From Amycolatopsis bullii (lineage in GTDB: Bacteria > Actinomycetota > Actinomycetes > Mycobacteriales > Pseudonocardiaceae), in NCBI RefSeq assembly GCF_014654205.1, contig NZ_BNAW01000072.1:1-34483 (forward strand): a stretch of DNA of 34,483 nucleotides, read 5' to 3'. The position numbers and the translations under genes were made by a program. The notes under the pieces were generated by a model. That model made no database searches and was not told the origin of the DNA. It was given only the letters and a program-made list of their open reading frames with translations. This document shows positions 21,401 through 27,339 of the stretch, piece after piece (within the stretch, counting starts at the first letter, position 1; the number at the start of each line of letters is the position of its first letter).

Positions 21401-22883
21401 CGCCACGCCGGGAAGCGTCCTGACCGGCAAGGCCCGCCCGGACCGCCGGGTCGCCTTCCTCTACACCGGCCAGGGGAGCCAGCGCGCGCGGATGGGCGGT
21501 GAACTGGCCGCGGGCCACCCCGTGTTCGCCGAGGCGCTGGACGAGGTGCTCGCCGAGTTCGAAACCCGGTTGGCGCGTTCGCTGCGGGAGATCCTCTTCG
21601 CACCCCCGGACGACCCCGACGCCGTGCTGCTCGACGAAACCGAATACACCCAGCCGGCGCTGTTCGCGTTCGAAGTCGCGCTGACCCGGCTGCTGGCGTC
21701 GCTCGGGGTGGTGCCCGGGTACGTGGCGGGCCACTCGGTGGGGGAGATCGTCGCGGCGCACGTCGCCGGGGTGCTCGACCTGCCGGACGCCTGTGCGCTG
21801 GTGGCCGCGCGGGCCCGGCTCATGCAGGCGCTGCCGCCCGGCGGGACGATGGCGGCGATCGGCGCCACCGAGGACGAGGTTCGCGCCGAACTGCCGCCGC
21901 AGACCGGCATCGCCGCGGTGAACGGTCCCGAGGCCGTGGTGGTCTCCGGGCCGGAGTCCGCCGTCGACGACCTCGTCGCCTCGTTCCGGGCCCGCGGTTC
22001 TCGCGCTCGCCGGCTGCGCGTGAGCCACGCGTTCCACTCGCCGCTGGTGGAACCGGTGCTCGAGGACTTCCGCGCGGTGGTCTCGCGGCTCGCCTTCGCG
22101 GACCCGCGGCTGCCGATCGTGTCGAACGTGACCGGCGCGCTCGCCCGCCCGGGCGAACTCACCGACGCGGAGTACTGGGTGCGCCACGTGCGCGAGCCGG
22201 TGCTGTTCGCCGCGGGCCTGCGGGCGCTGGAGGCCGCCGGCGCGGACGTGTACCTGGAGGTCGGCCCGGACGCCACGTTGACCACGATGGCCCGGGACTG
22301 CCTGACGGGGCCCGCCGTGCTGGTCGCGGCGACGCGGAAGTCGTGGCCCGAGCCGGTGGCGCTGCTCTCGGCGCTCGGGCCGGTGTACGCGGCGGGTGTC
22401 GACGTCGCCTGGGGCGAGCTGTTCGCCGGCTCCGGGGCGCGGACCGTCCGGCTGCCCGGGTACGCCTTCCAGCGCAGGCGTTTCTGGCCGGCCGCGACCG
22501 AGCGGCCGGACGACGTGGTCCCGCCGGCTCCGGAGGCGGCCGGGCCCGGCTTCCCCTTGCTCGAGGAGCTGGCGGCCGCCGCACCGGAGGACCACGACGA
22601 GGTCGTCGCGCGGTTCGTGCGGGCCCAGGTGACCGAGGTGCTGCGGCTCCCGGACACCGAGCCCGTCGACGACACGGCCGAGTTCCTCCAGCTGGGCTTC
22701 GATTCGATGACGGCGGTCGAGCTGCGCGACCGGCTGACCGCCGTCGTCGGCCTCGACCTGCCCGCGACCCTGGTGTTCGACCACCCGACGCTCGAGCTCC
22801 TCGCCGCTCACCTGAGCGCGGAGCTGAAGTCCGTCCAGCCGGCCCCCGGGGCCGGAGAAGGCAAGGTGTCCCATGACCGGTGA
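15462..22883 (+). CDS. Modular type I PKS, two modules: KS-AT(mmal)-KR-ACP-KS-AT(mal)-ACP, no TE
   Basis: 2473 residues. ATG 15462 overlaps the previous stop by 8 bases. Residues 1-30 form a docking coiled coil very like that of the preceding PKS. Module 1: KS 34-455 with an intact DTACSSS/EAHGTGT/NIGHTQ triad; AT 558-855 with GHSQGE and YASH (methylmalonyl); no DH; KR 910-1300 with TGGTGAVG, LDD (B-type), FSSFAG and QSAYAAAN, hence active; ACP 1370-1450. It makes an alpha-methyl beta-hydroxy unit. Module 2: KS 1466-1890 intact; AT 1990-2300 with GHSVGE and HAFH (malonyl); no reductive domain; ACP 2385-2450 with GFDSM. It leaves a beta-keto thioester. Only about 20 residues follow the last ACP: there is neither a docking tail like those of the other two PKSs nor a thioesterase. 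This suggests the assembly line ends here, with release by a separate enzyme or by spontaneous cyclisation. The type II thioesterase gene overlaps its 3' end. Confidence 0.97.
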   Translation: MADEQKLVEYLKRVTADLHATRARLRDAEQRAVEPIAVVGMGCRFPGGVSSPEELWDLVAAGGDAISAFPAGRGWEGAYRYDENADRPGTISTREGGFLHDAPEFDAAFFGISPREALAMDPQQRLLLETSWEAFESAGIDPASARGEATGVFVGTNAQDYVFGLAGDGDEELEGHLLTGNAASVLSGRIAYVLGLEGPAATVDTACSSSLVAMHLAAQALRAGECRLALAGGATVMASLLQLQGFSRQRALAADGRCKAFSAAADGMGMAEGAGVLLLERLSDARAHGRRVLAVLRSSAVNSDGASNGLTAPNGPSQQRVIRAALAKARLEPSDVDAVEAHGTGTGLGDPIEAQALLATYGKHRDRPLWLGSVKSNIGHTQAAAGVAGVIKMIMALRHEELPRTLHVAEPTRQVDWSAGAVSLLAEPVPWPAGERTRRAGVSSFGMSGTNAHVILEEAPAEAGPGARTTPESMPWPLSARSARALAGQADRLRKHLIERPELDVADVGFSLAATRTAFEHRAVLTGTREDLLSGLELLARGAEAGVGGVAGEEARPLVFVFPGQGTQWDGMARELYVRSDVFRARLTECAGALEPHVGWSLPDVVLGVAGAPGLDRVDVVQPVSFAVMVSLAELWRSHGVVPDAVVGHSQGEIAAAVVSGALSLEDGAKVVALRSRALRAIAGRGGMLAVGLPEDRVRDSLGAGLVVAAVNGPSATVVSGDLAAVRALADRLAAAGARAKLVPVDYASHSPHVEQLRAELATALARITPRRSAVPFYSTVTGTVHDTTGLDGAYWFENLRRPVRFADAVVALGEAGHTAFVEVSSHPVLTPGIQDLAGDAVVTGTLRRDEGGLERFWAAVAELHVAGVPVDFTPAYPGARAVPLPTYAFDRTRYWRGGVPGRAKPVADGWRYRVGWQRLPDAAGELSGRWWVVGTGPDLPDSALGAAGVRRIAPSADHAELAGRLRAAAADGAPAGVLALPPAGAPAVTTAVLVRALGDAGIEAPLWCLTRGAVAAVPGEPVLPAQAEVWGFGRSIALEHPERWGGLVDLPADADEAAWARLRAVLADGPAEDQVAIRANGRYARRLVRAPLARAGRPWRPEGTVLVTGGTGAVGAQVARWLARGGAEHLVLAGRRGGDAPGVAELTRELVALGARVTVAGCDVGDRDEVAALLAGLPGPPLRAVFHAAGVLDDGVAESLTADRIEAVARPKSVAAGHLHELTRGHDLTAFVLFSSFAGTFGAAGQSAYAAANAHLDALAELRHAQGLPATSVAWGFWGGAGLAAGNALADERLRRGGVLPMAPEQAILALELELGAGDPTVVLADVDWTLFAPAFTAARPSPLLAELPEAGSGEAPADGGGAEDLVGLPEAERRDRLARIVRAGVSRVLGHDGADAVDVSRPFKDLGFDSLTALELRNRLGTATGLRLPATLVFDHPTPAALTAFLAAELGGGAAPAPAPVVTRPVDEPIAIVGTACRLPGGVRSAAGLWRLVADGVDAIGPFPDDRGWDLERLYDPEGAAPGTVYVREGGFLTDATDFDAGFFGISPREALAMDPQQRILLETAWESFEDGGIDPTSLRGSRTGVFVGSNMQDYGVSLAGSADELAGYLLTGNASSVLSGRVAYTFGFEGPAVTVDTACSSSLVALHLGVQSLRRGESDLVLAGGVTVLSSPVAFVEFARQGGLSRDGRSRAFGAGADGTGWGEGVGLVLLERLSDARRAGRRVLAVVRGSAVNSDGASNGLTAPNGPSQVRVIRAALADAGLEPSDVDVVEAHGTGTALGDPIEAQAVLAAYGVGRGVPLLLGSVKSNIGHTQAAAGVAGVLKMVEAMRRGVVPKTLHAEVVSPHVDWGSGAVRVVNEAMPWPDPGRPRRAAVSSFGISGTNAHVVLEAPDEAGTAPEPPVRAMPVVPWVVSAASESALRAQAIRLAGFAAGADAPSVADIGLSLATTRAALPHRATVLGETREDLLAGLRALAGGATPGSVLTGKARPDRRVAFLYTGQGSQRARMGGELAAGHPVFAEALDEVLAEFETRLARSLREILFAPPDDPDAVLLDETEYTQPALFAFEVALTRLLASLGVVPGYVAGHSVGEIVAAHVAGVLDLPDACALVAARARLMQALPPGGTMAAIGATEDEVRAELPPQTGIAAVNGPEAVVVSGPESAVDDLVASFRARGSRARRLRVSHAFHSPLVEPVLEDFRAVVSRLAFADPRLPIVSNVTGALARPGELTDAEYWVRHVREPVLFAAGLRALEAAGADVYLEVGPDATLTTMARDCLTGPAVLVAATRKSWPEPVALLSALGPVYAAGVDVAWGELFAGSGARTVRLPGYAFQRRRFWPAATERPDDVVPPAPEAAGPGFPLLEELAAAAPEDHDEVVARFVRAQVTEVLRLPDTEPVDDTAEFLQLGFDSMTAVELRDRLTAVVGLDLPATLVFDHPTLELLAAHLSAELKSVQPAPGAGEGKVSHDR

Positions 22884-23643
22884 CCGCGGACGCTGGCTCC
22901 GCCGGTTCCACCCGCGCGACGACGCGGCGGCCGTGCTGCTCTGCTTCCCGCACGCGGGTGGTGCGGCGAGCGGCTACTTCGGGTTGTCGGCGCAAGCGCC
23001 TCCCGGTGTCGAGGTGCGCGTCGTCCAGTACCCGGGGCGGCAGGAACGCCGGGCCGAGCCCTGCGTGGAGAGCATCACGGGTCTCGCGGCCGGCGCGGCC
23101 GCGGCACTGGAACCGGACGGGCGCCCGGTCGCCGTGTTCGGTCACAGCATGGGCGCGCTCGTCGCGTTCGAAGCCGCCCGCGCGCTCGAAGCGACCGGCG
23201 CGGACGTCCGGGGCGCGTTCCTCTCCGCCCGCAGCGCACCTCGGCTGCGACGGCGGGACAAGGCACTTGACGAGTGGCCCGAAGAAGCCGTGCTCGCCGA
23301 ACTGGCCGAGCTGGGTGGGTCGAAGGGGGCGCGGCTGGCGAACCCGGAGATCACCCGGATGATGCTCCCCGCCCTGCGCGGGGACTACCGGGCCCTCCGC
23401 GGCTACCGTCCCGCCGAAGACGTCACCGCGGCGTGCCCGATCACCGCGTTCGTCGGTGACGCCGACCCGACGACGCCCGTCGGCGACGCCGAAGCCTGGC
23501 GGTACCACACGGAGTCGACGTTCGCGCTGCACGTGTTGGAGGGCGGGCACTTCTACCTCGACGAGCGGCTCCCGTCGGTGCTCGCGCACATCGGCGCGGC
23601 GCTCGCGAGGCCGCCGTTGACCGGGTTGGGACGCTCGGTCTAA
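22873..23643 (+). CDS. Type II thioesterase (editing alpha/beta-hydrolase)
   Basis: 256 residues, the normal size for the family. It has the alpha/beta-hydrolase layout of discrete PKS/NRPS-associated thioesterases: an early FPHAGG oxyanion segment, the nucleophile motif GHSMG (Ser 92), an acidic residue in the VGDADP stretch (about 195-198) and the catalytic His in GGHFYL (His 226). Such enzymes hydrolyse stalled or wrongly primed acyl groups from carrier proteins in the cytosol. The ATG overlaps the 3' end of the upstream PKS by 11 bases, so the two are translationally coupled. Because that PKS has no integrated TE, a role in product release is also possible, but family knowledge favours editing. 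It is followed by a candidate operator and a hairpin before the exporter gene. Confidence 0.95.
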   Translation: MTGDRGRWLRRFHPRDDAAAVLLCFPHAGGAASGYFGLSAQAPPGVEVRVVQYPGRQERRAEPCVESITGLAAGAAAALEPDGRPVAVFGHSMGALVAFEAARALEATGADVRGAFLSARSAPRLRRRDKALDEWPEEAVLAELAELGGSKGARLANPEITRMMLPALRGDYRALRGYRPAEDVTAACPITAFVGDADPTTPVGDAEAWRYHTESTFALHVLEGGHFYLDERLPSVLAHIGAALARPPLTGLGRSV

Positions 23644-23645
23644 AC

Positions 23646-23665
23646 TTCAGGACACGTGACCTGAA
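23646..23665. promoter_or_regulatory. 20-bp near-perfect palindrome, candidate TetR operator for the exporter
   Basis: TTCAGGACACGTGACCTGAA reads the same on both strands except for one symmetric pair (positions 7 and 14). It has a CACGTG core and begins three bases after the thioesterase stop, about 60 bases upstream of the exporter ATG. Size and symmetry fit a TetR-family operator, and a TetR gene lies convergently just beyond the exporter. The sequence differs from the palindrome next to tetR itself, so the same protein may not bind both. Confidence 0.55.
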
Positions 23666-23680
23666 ACGCGCGGAGCGGCG

Positions 23681-23701
23681 CCGGGTCACGGACGGACCCG
23701 G
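23681..23701. other. Short hairpin between thioesterase and exporter genes
   Basis: Arms CCGGGTC (23681-23687) and GACCCGG (23695-23701) enclose a 7-base loop. There is no T-tract, so it is a weak terminator at best. It could attenuate read-through from the PKS operon or shape the exporter leader mRNA. Confidence 0.35.
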
Positions 23702-23726
23702 ACGTCTTCAGCAGGGGGTTGGCTCG

Positions 23727-25214
23727 ATGAGCACTACGCCAGGTTCCACCGAAGCCACGGCGGGCGCGTCGCCCCCGGCGGCGCCCGAGGAACCGCGCAA
23801 GCTCGGACTGGCGCTGATGGTGATCGCCGCGGCGACGCTGTTGATCATGCTGGACGCCAGCATCGTCAACGTCGCGCTGCCGACGATCCAGGCCAGCCTG
23901 GGCTTCTCGACGGAAAACCTGGAATGGGTCGTCACCGCGTATTCGGTGGCGTTCGGCGGCCTCCTCCTGCTGGGCGGCCGCACCGGCGACCTGTTCGGCC
24001 GCCGTCGGATGTTCATGGTCGGCATCGCGGTGTTCACCCTCGCTTCCTTCGCCGGCGGCTTCGCGATGAACCAGCCGTGGCTGATCGCCGCCCGCGCGGT
24101 TCAGGGGGTGGGTGCGGCCATCGCCGCGCCCACCGCGCTCGCCCTGATCGCGACCACGTTCCCCGAAGGCGCGCCGCGGAACAAGGCCATGGGCGTTTAC
24201 GCGATCGTCTCCAGTGGTGGCGCGGTGCTCGGGTTCATCCTGGGCGGCGTGCTGACCGACATCGCCACCTGGCGGTCGGTCCTGTTCGTCGTCGTCCCGA
24301 TCGGGATTCTGGTCCTGCTGGCCGCGCCGAAGGTGCTGCCGGAATCGGGGCACCGCGCGGGCAAGCTCGACCTGCCCGGCGCGATCACCGCCACCGCGGG
24401 CATGGCCCTGCTGGTGTACGGGCTCATCGAAGCGTCGGCGACCTCCTGGTCCGATGCGCGCACCTGGGTTTCCCTGGTGGCCGCGGTCGTGCTCCTGGTG
24501 GCGTTCCTGGTGATCGAGTCGAAGGTCGCCGCGCCCCTGCTCCCGCTGCGGGTGCTGGCCGGGCACAACCGGTCGGCCGCGTACGCGATCACCCTCACCA
24601 TCGGGGTCGGGCTGTTCGGGGTGACGTTCTTCCTCACCCTGTTCCTGCAGAAGATCCTCGGCTTCGGCGCGATCGAAGCAGGTCTGGCGTTCCTGCCGAT
24701 CGCGGTCGCCATCGGCTTCATGGCCTCCACCATGGGCCGGCTGGCCGCGAAGATCGGCATCCGGATCGGCGTGATCACCGGCCCGCTCGTCGCCGGCATC
24801 GGCGCGCTGCTGCTCTGGCTGACGACGTCGGCCGAAGGGAACTACGGCTGGGTCGTCGGGCCGATGATCCTGCTCGGCTGCGGGATCGGCATCGCGATCG
24901 TGCCGCTGACGCTCACCGCGATCACGTCGGTCCAGCCGATGGAGGCGGGCATAGCTTCCGCGCTCGTCAGCGCCAGCCAGCAGGTCGGCGGGGCGATCGG
25001 CCTGGCGGTGCTCGGGACGGTCGCGATCACCACCACGCGCGACCGGATCGGCGGGGACCTGTCGCCGGCCCACGTCGCCGACGCCACGGTCGCGGGGTAC
25101 CAGAACGCTTTTCTGGTCGCCGGCTGCGTGCTCGTCGCCGCGTTCGTGCTCGGCTTGGTGGCGGTCAAGGGCAAACCGAAGGCGAAGGCCCCCGCGGCCG
25201 GTGCCACCTCTTGA
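23727..25214 (+). CDS. MFS drug exporter, DHA2 (14-TM, EmrB/QacA-like)
   Basis: 495 residues with about 14 hydrophobic segments, the usual length and topology of the DHA2 drug:H+ antiporters. The acidic residue in TM1 within LLIMLDASIVNVALPTI, and the motif-A loop between TM2 and TM3 (GGRTGDLFGRRR), are typical of this family. A glycine-rich stretch around residues 165-185 (VLGFILGG) fits the motif-C helix. It sits in the cytoplasmic membrane and most likely exports the polyketide, giving self-protection. ATG 23727 has AGGGGG 8 bases upstream. The gene follows the PKS operon by 83 bases that hold a palindrome, and is convergent with tetR, an arrangement common for repressor-exporter pairs. 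The substrate is inferred from context only. Confidence 0.93.
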   Translation: MSTTPGSTEATAGASPPAAPEEPRKLGLALMVIAAATLLIMLDASIVNVALPTIQASLGFSTENLEWVVTAYSVAFGGLLLLGGRTGDLFGRRRMFMVGIAVFTLASFAGGFAMNQPWLIAARAVQGVGAAIAAPTALALIATTFPEGAPRNKAMGVYAIVSSGGAVLGFILGGVLTDIATWRSVLFVVVPIGILVLLAAPKVLPESGHRAGKLDLPGAITATAGMALLVYGLIEASATSWSDARTWVSLVAAVVLLVAFLVIESKVAAPLLPLRVLAGHNRSAAYAITLTIGVGLFGVTFFLTLFLQKILGFGAIEAGLAFLPIAVAIGFMASTMGRLAAKIGIRIGVITGPLVAGIGALLLWLTTSAEGNYGWVVGPMILLGCGIGIAIVPLTLTAITSVQPMEAGIASALVSASQQVGGAIGLAVLGTVAITTTRDRIGGDLSPAHVADATVAGYQNAFLVAGCVLVAAFVLGLVAVKGKPKAKAPAAGATS

Positions 25215-25236
25215 CCCACGGGAGGTGCTCGGGGGT

Positions 25237-25287
25237 GACGGGGTGGTCGTCCCGGCCGGTGGATCCCGGCCGGACGGCCACCCCGTC
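25237..25287. terminator. Long hairpin downstream of the exporter gene
   Basis: The outer arms GACGGGGTGG (25237-25246) and CCACCCCGTC (25278-25287) pair perfectly. Inside them, 25247-25259 pairs with 25266-25277 apart from one bulged C, leaving a 6-base loop (25260-25265). This gives roughly 22 base pairs. No U-tract follows, as is common for actinomycete terminators. It lies between the convergent exporter and tetR genes. Confidence 0.75.
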
Positions 25288-25297
25288 CCCTGTCGGT

Positions 25298-25320
25298 CCC
25301 GCTCGGCTCACCCGAGCGGG
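25298..25320. terminator. Hairpin overlapping the 3' end of tetR
   Basis: Arms CCCGCTCGG (25298-25306) and CCGAGCGGG (25312-25320) enclose a 5-base loop. The structure covers the last codons and stop of the leftward tetR gene, and so can act as its terminator or as the second half of a bidirectional terminator together with the larger hairpin at 25237-25287. Confidence 0.6.
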
Positions 25321-25895
25321 CACAGCAGGGTGATCTCCTCCTGCACCACGCTGAACGGCCGGTCGGTGACCGCCTGCCGGGTCGCCGCGCCGATGAGGTA
25401 CGAGGTGAGCATCCGCGCCCGCAGGCCCGGCTCCTCGACATTGATCGCGCGGAGCAGGTCGTGAAAGATTCCGGTGACGTCGCGGGTCATCGCGTCGATG
25501 GCTTCGAGCCTGCCGGAGCGCACCGAATGCAGCCAGTATTCGTGCCAGAGGACGATGGTCCGCGGTGCGTCGTTGAATATCTTCAAGTATTCGGCGACGG
25601 CGGACCAGAATCGTTCCGTCACGTCGGTGTGCTGTGCCACGGCTTGGCGGATCGCGTGCACGAAGGCGGCGATGTGCGCGGCCATCGCCTGGTCGACGAG
25701 CTCGTCCATGTCCGCGAAGTAGTAGTGGATGGCGCTCTTGGTGAGCGGGCTCGCCGCGGCGACCGCGCGCGCGGTGCAGCCGGTCAAACCGTTCTCGGCG
25801 AGGACGGTCTTGGCCGCTTCGACAATTTTCGCCCGTTTCTCCGCCTGGTTGGGGGAGAGTTGCTGCGGGTGGCGGCCACCGAGGCTTTGGTGCAT
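25308..25895 (-). CDS. TetR-family transcriptional repressor
   Basis: 195 residues. An N-terminal helix-turn-helix at about 20-65 matches the family pattern, including the KRAKIVEAA helix, ARAVAAASPLTKSAIHYYF recognition region and the following DELV. The remaining about 130 residues form the helical ligand-binding and dimer domain, which has no recognisable ligand signature. It is convergent with the MFS exporter and divergent from the VOC gene, with a perfect 17-bp palindrome (25931-25947) in the 86-bp divergent gap. It probably represses itself and the VOC gene and may also control the exporter, whose upstream gap carries a different 20-bp palindrome. The effector may be the polyketide or an intermediate. 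ATG 25895 is used; the ribosome-binding site in front of it is weak. Confidence 0.94.
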   Translation of the reverse strand: MHQSLGGRHPQQLSPNQAEKRAKIVEAAKTVLAENGLTGCTARAVAAASPLTKSAIHYYFADMDELVDQAMAAHIAAFVHAIRQAVAQHTDVTERFWSAVAEYLKIFNDAPRTIVLWHEYWLHSVRSGRLEAIDAMTRDVTGIFHDLLRAINVEEPGLRARMLTSYLIGAATRQAVTDRPFSVVQEEITLLCPLG

Positions 25896-25930
25896 GGTCC
25901 GAAGGATACCGCAGATTTACGAACCGACGT

Positions 25931-25947
25931 CTCCGAAAATTTCGGAG
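25931..25947. promoter_or_regulatory. Perfect 17-bp palindrome, candidate TetR autoregulatory operator
   Basis: CTCCGAAAATTTCGGAG has two perfect 8-base arms around one central base. It lies in the short gap between the leftward tetR start (25895) and the rightward VOC start (25982), where a bound repressor could block both promoters. No convincing -35/-10 pair could be assigned by eye in this gap. Confidence 0.65.
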
Positions 25948-25981
25948 CGGCTTGCAGGAATAACGAGAGGAACCCGAAGAA

Positions 25982-26344
25982 ATGGCACCCCCGTTTGTCT
26001 TCTTCGATATCCGGACGTCCGATGTGGACACTGTGCGCAAGTTCTACACCGAGCTGTTCGGCTGGTCGGTGGCCGACGTCCCGGCCGGCGAGGGGACCAT
26101 CCCCCTGCTGATGGGTGACGAGGGGCCGTGGGGCGGGTTCACCGAGCTGGCGGAGGGCGACGAGCGTCTGCCGCAGTGGGTTCCCTACGTCCCGGTCGAG
26201 GACGTCGACGCGGCGACCGAGAAGGCCACCGGCCTGGGCGCCACGGTGATCCGGCCGCGGATGGACCTGCCCTTCGGTTCGCTGGTCGTCATCACCGATC
26301 CGACCGGGGCGACCCTGGTGCTGCTGCAGGCCAAGGCGGCGTAG
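25982..26344 (+). CDS. VOC-superfamily protein (glyoxalase/bleomycin-resistance fold)
   Basis: 120 residues, the length of a single-domain VOC protein. The start FVFFDIRTSDVDTVRKFYTELFGW is the typical first beta-alpha-beta element, and the second half (YVPVEDVDAATEKATGLG, then ITDPTGATLVLLQ) repeats the pattern. VOC proteins may be dioxygenases, isomerases, epimerases or drug-binding resistance proteins, and nothing here decides among them. A sequestering or immunity role is possible because the gene shares its control region with tetR. ATG 25982 is preceded by GAGAGGAA about 10 bases upstream. A strong intrinsic terminator follows directly. Confidence 0.9.
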   Translation: MAPPFVFFDIRTSDVDTVRKFYTELFGWSVADVPAGEGTIPLLMGDEGPWGGFTELAEGDERLPQWVPYVPVEDVDAATEKATGLGATVIRPRMDLPFGSLVVITDPTGATLVLLQAKAA

Positions 26345-26368
26345 CCGGCCAAGGCTGCTTGGCGGACG

Positions 26369-26411
26369 AAAAGCGGGCCGGGCACCGGATCCGGCGCCCG
26401 GCCCGCTTTTT
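26369..26411. terminator. Strong Rho-independent terminator, probably bidirectional
   Basis: Perfect 15-bp arms, AAAAGCGGGCCGGGC (26369-26383) and its complement (26396-26410), are followed by a T-run; the A-run on the other side serves the opposite strand. The 12-base loop itself contains CCGGATCCGG. It lies between the convergent VOC (+) and LLM oxidoreductase (-) genes. Confidence 0.93.
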
Positions 26412-26429
26412 CGCGCGGGTGGGCGCCGG

Positions 26430-27269
26430 TCAGCCGGTCGCGTCCGCGATCCGGTCCAGCTGATCCAGTTCGGTCGTCCAGCAGTAGACGACGACTTCGT
26501 CCGCCCCGAGTCCTTCGTGGACGGTGACGGCCTCGCGGAGCTGTTCGGGCGTGGTCAGCACGTCCTCCAGCACCTTTTCCGCGTACGGTCCGAGACTGCG
26601 GTAATAGGCCGCGATCGACGCCAGCCCCCGCTCGATCCGGTCCGGCGGCCCCAGAACGGCGTTGACCTGCGTGACGAGCCGTGGGGAGCCCGCCCTTCCC
26701 GCCGCCTCCCAGGACTTCTCGACCGCCCGGAACAACATGCCCGTCACGTCGGCGGGCGAGACGCTGATGAAGCCGTCGCCCCAGCGCGCCGCGCGGGCGA
26801 CCGCCTGGGGGCTGAACCCGCCGATGAGCAGTTCCGGTCCGGCGGGCCGCGACGGTGCCGGGCCGATCCCGGCCGGGAGGCCCGCGGACCAGATCTCCCG
26901 CATCCGGGCGAGCTGGTCGTCGAGCCGCCGGCCGCGGCGGTGGTAGTCCTGCCCAGTGGCGGTGAAGTCGTCCGGGCGCGGCCCGATCCCGACCCCGAAC
27001 GTGAACCGGCCACCGGACACGCGATCGAGCGTCGCCACCTGCTTGGCCAGCAGCACCGTTTCCCGGGCCGGTGCGAGCAGCACGTCGGTCTGCAGCCGGA
27101 TGCGGCTGGTCGCCCCGGCGACGGCCGCGAGCGCCACCAGCGGTTCGGGATTGTCGTACACGACCCGGTCGCCGAGGCCGACCGACGCGAACGGGCCGGT
27201 GTCGGCCCGCCTCGCCCAGTCCAGCAGGACGCCGGGATCGTGCAGCGGAAGGCCGAGGCCGATCTTCAC
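26430..27269 (-). CDS. LLM-class (luciferase-like) flavin/F420 oxidoreductase
   Basis: 279 residues from GTG 27269. This start was chosen because GAAAGGTGG lies just upstream and the protein then begins KIGLGLPLHD, the usual first beta strand; an upstream start at 27326 would add 19 residues unlike the family. Family features include TSRIRLQTDVLLAP, LAKQVATLDRVSGGRF-FGVGIG, and the C-terminal LLIGGF and WGDGF segments of the TIM-barrel fold. Members use FMN or F420 for oxidation, reduction or monooxygenation; in actinomycetes many are F420-dependent, so the cofactor is uncertain. It follows the berberine-bridge-type oxidase by 70 bases on the same strand, so the two are probably co-transcribed and may both tailor the polyketide. 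Confidence 0.9.
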   Translation of the reverse strand: MKIGLGLPLHDPGVLLDWARRADTGPFASVGLGDRVVYDNPEPLVALAAVAGATSRIRLQTDVLLAPARETVLLAKQVATLDRVSGGRFTFGVGIGPRPDDFTATGQDYHRRGRRLDDQLARMREIWSAGLPAGIGPAPSRPAGPELLIGGFSPQAVARAARWGDGFISVSPADVTGMLFRAVEKSWEAAGRAGSPRLVTQVNAVLGPPDRIERGLASIAAYYRSLGPYAEKVLEDVLTTPEQLREAVTVHEGLGADEVVVYCWTTELDQLDRIADATG

Positions 27270-27339
27270 GAAGCCACCTTTCGGGGAAACCGATCCGGAC
27301 GTCGACCAGATTACCGTGTCCGGCAAGGAAAACCGGCGC

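Noticed and set aside
27270..27326. Upstream extension of the LLM oxidoreductase to 27326
   Set aside because: The extra 19 residues do not resemble the family start, whereas GTG 27269 has a good ribosome-binding site and begins exactly at the first beta strand.
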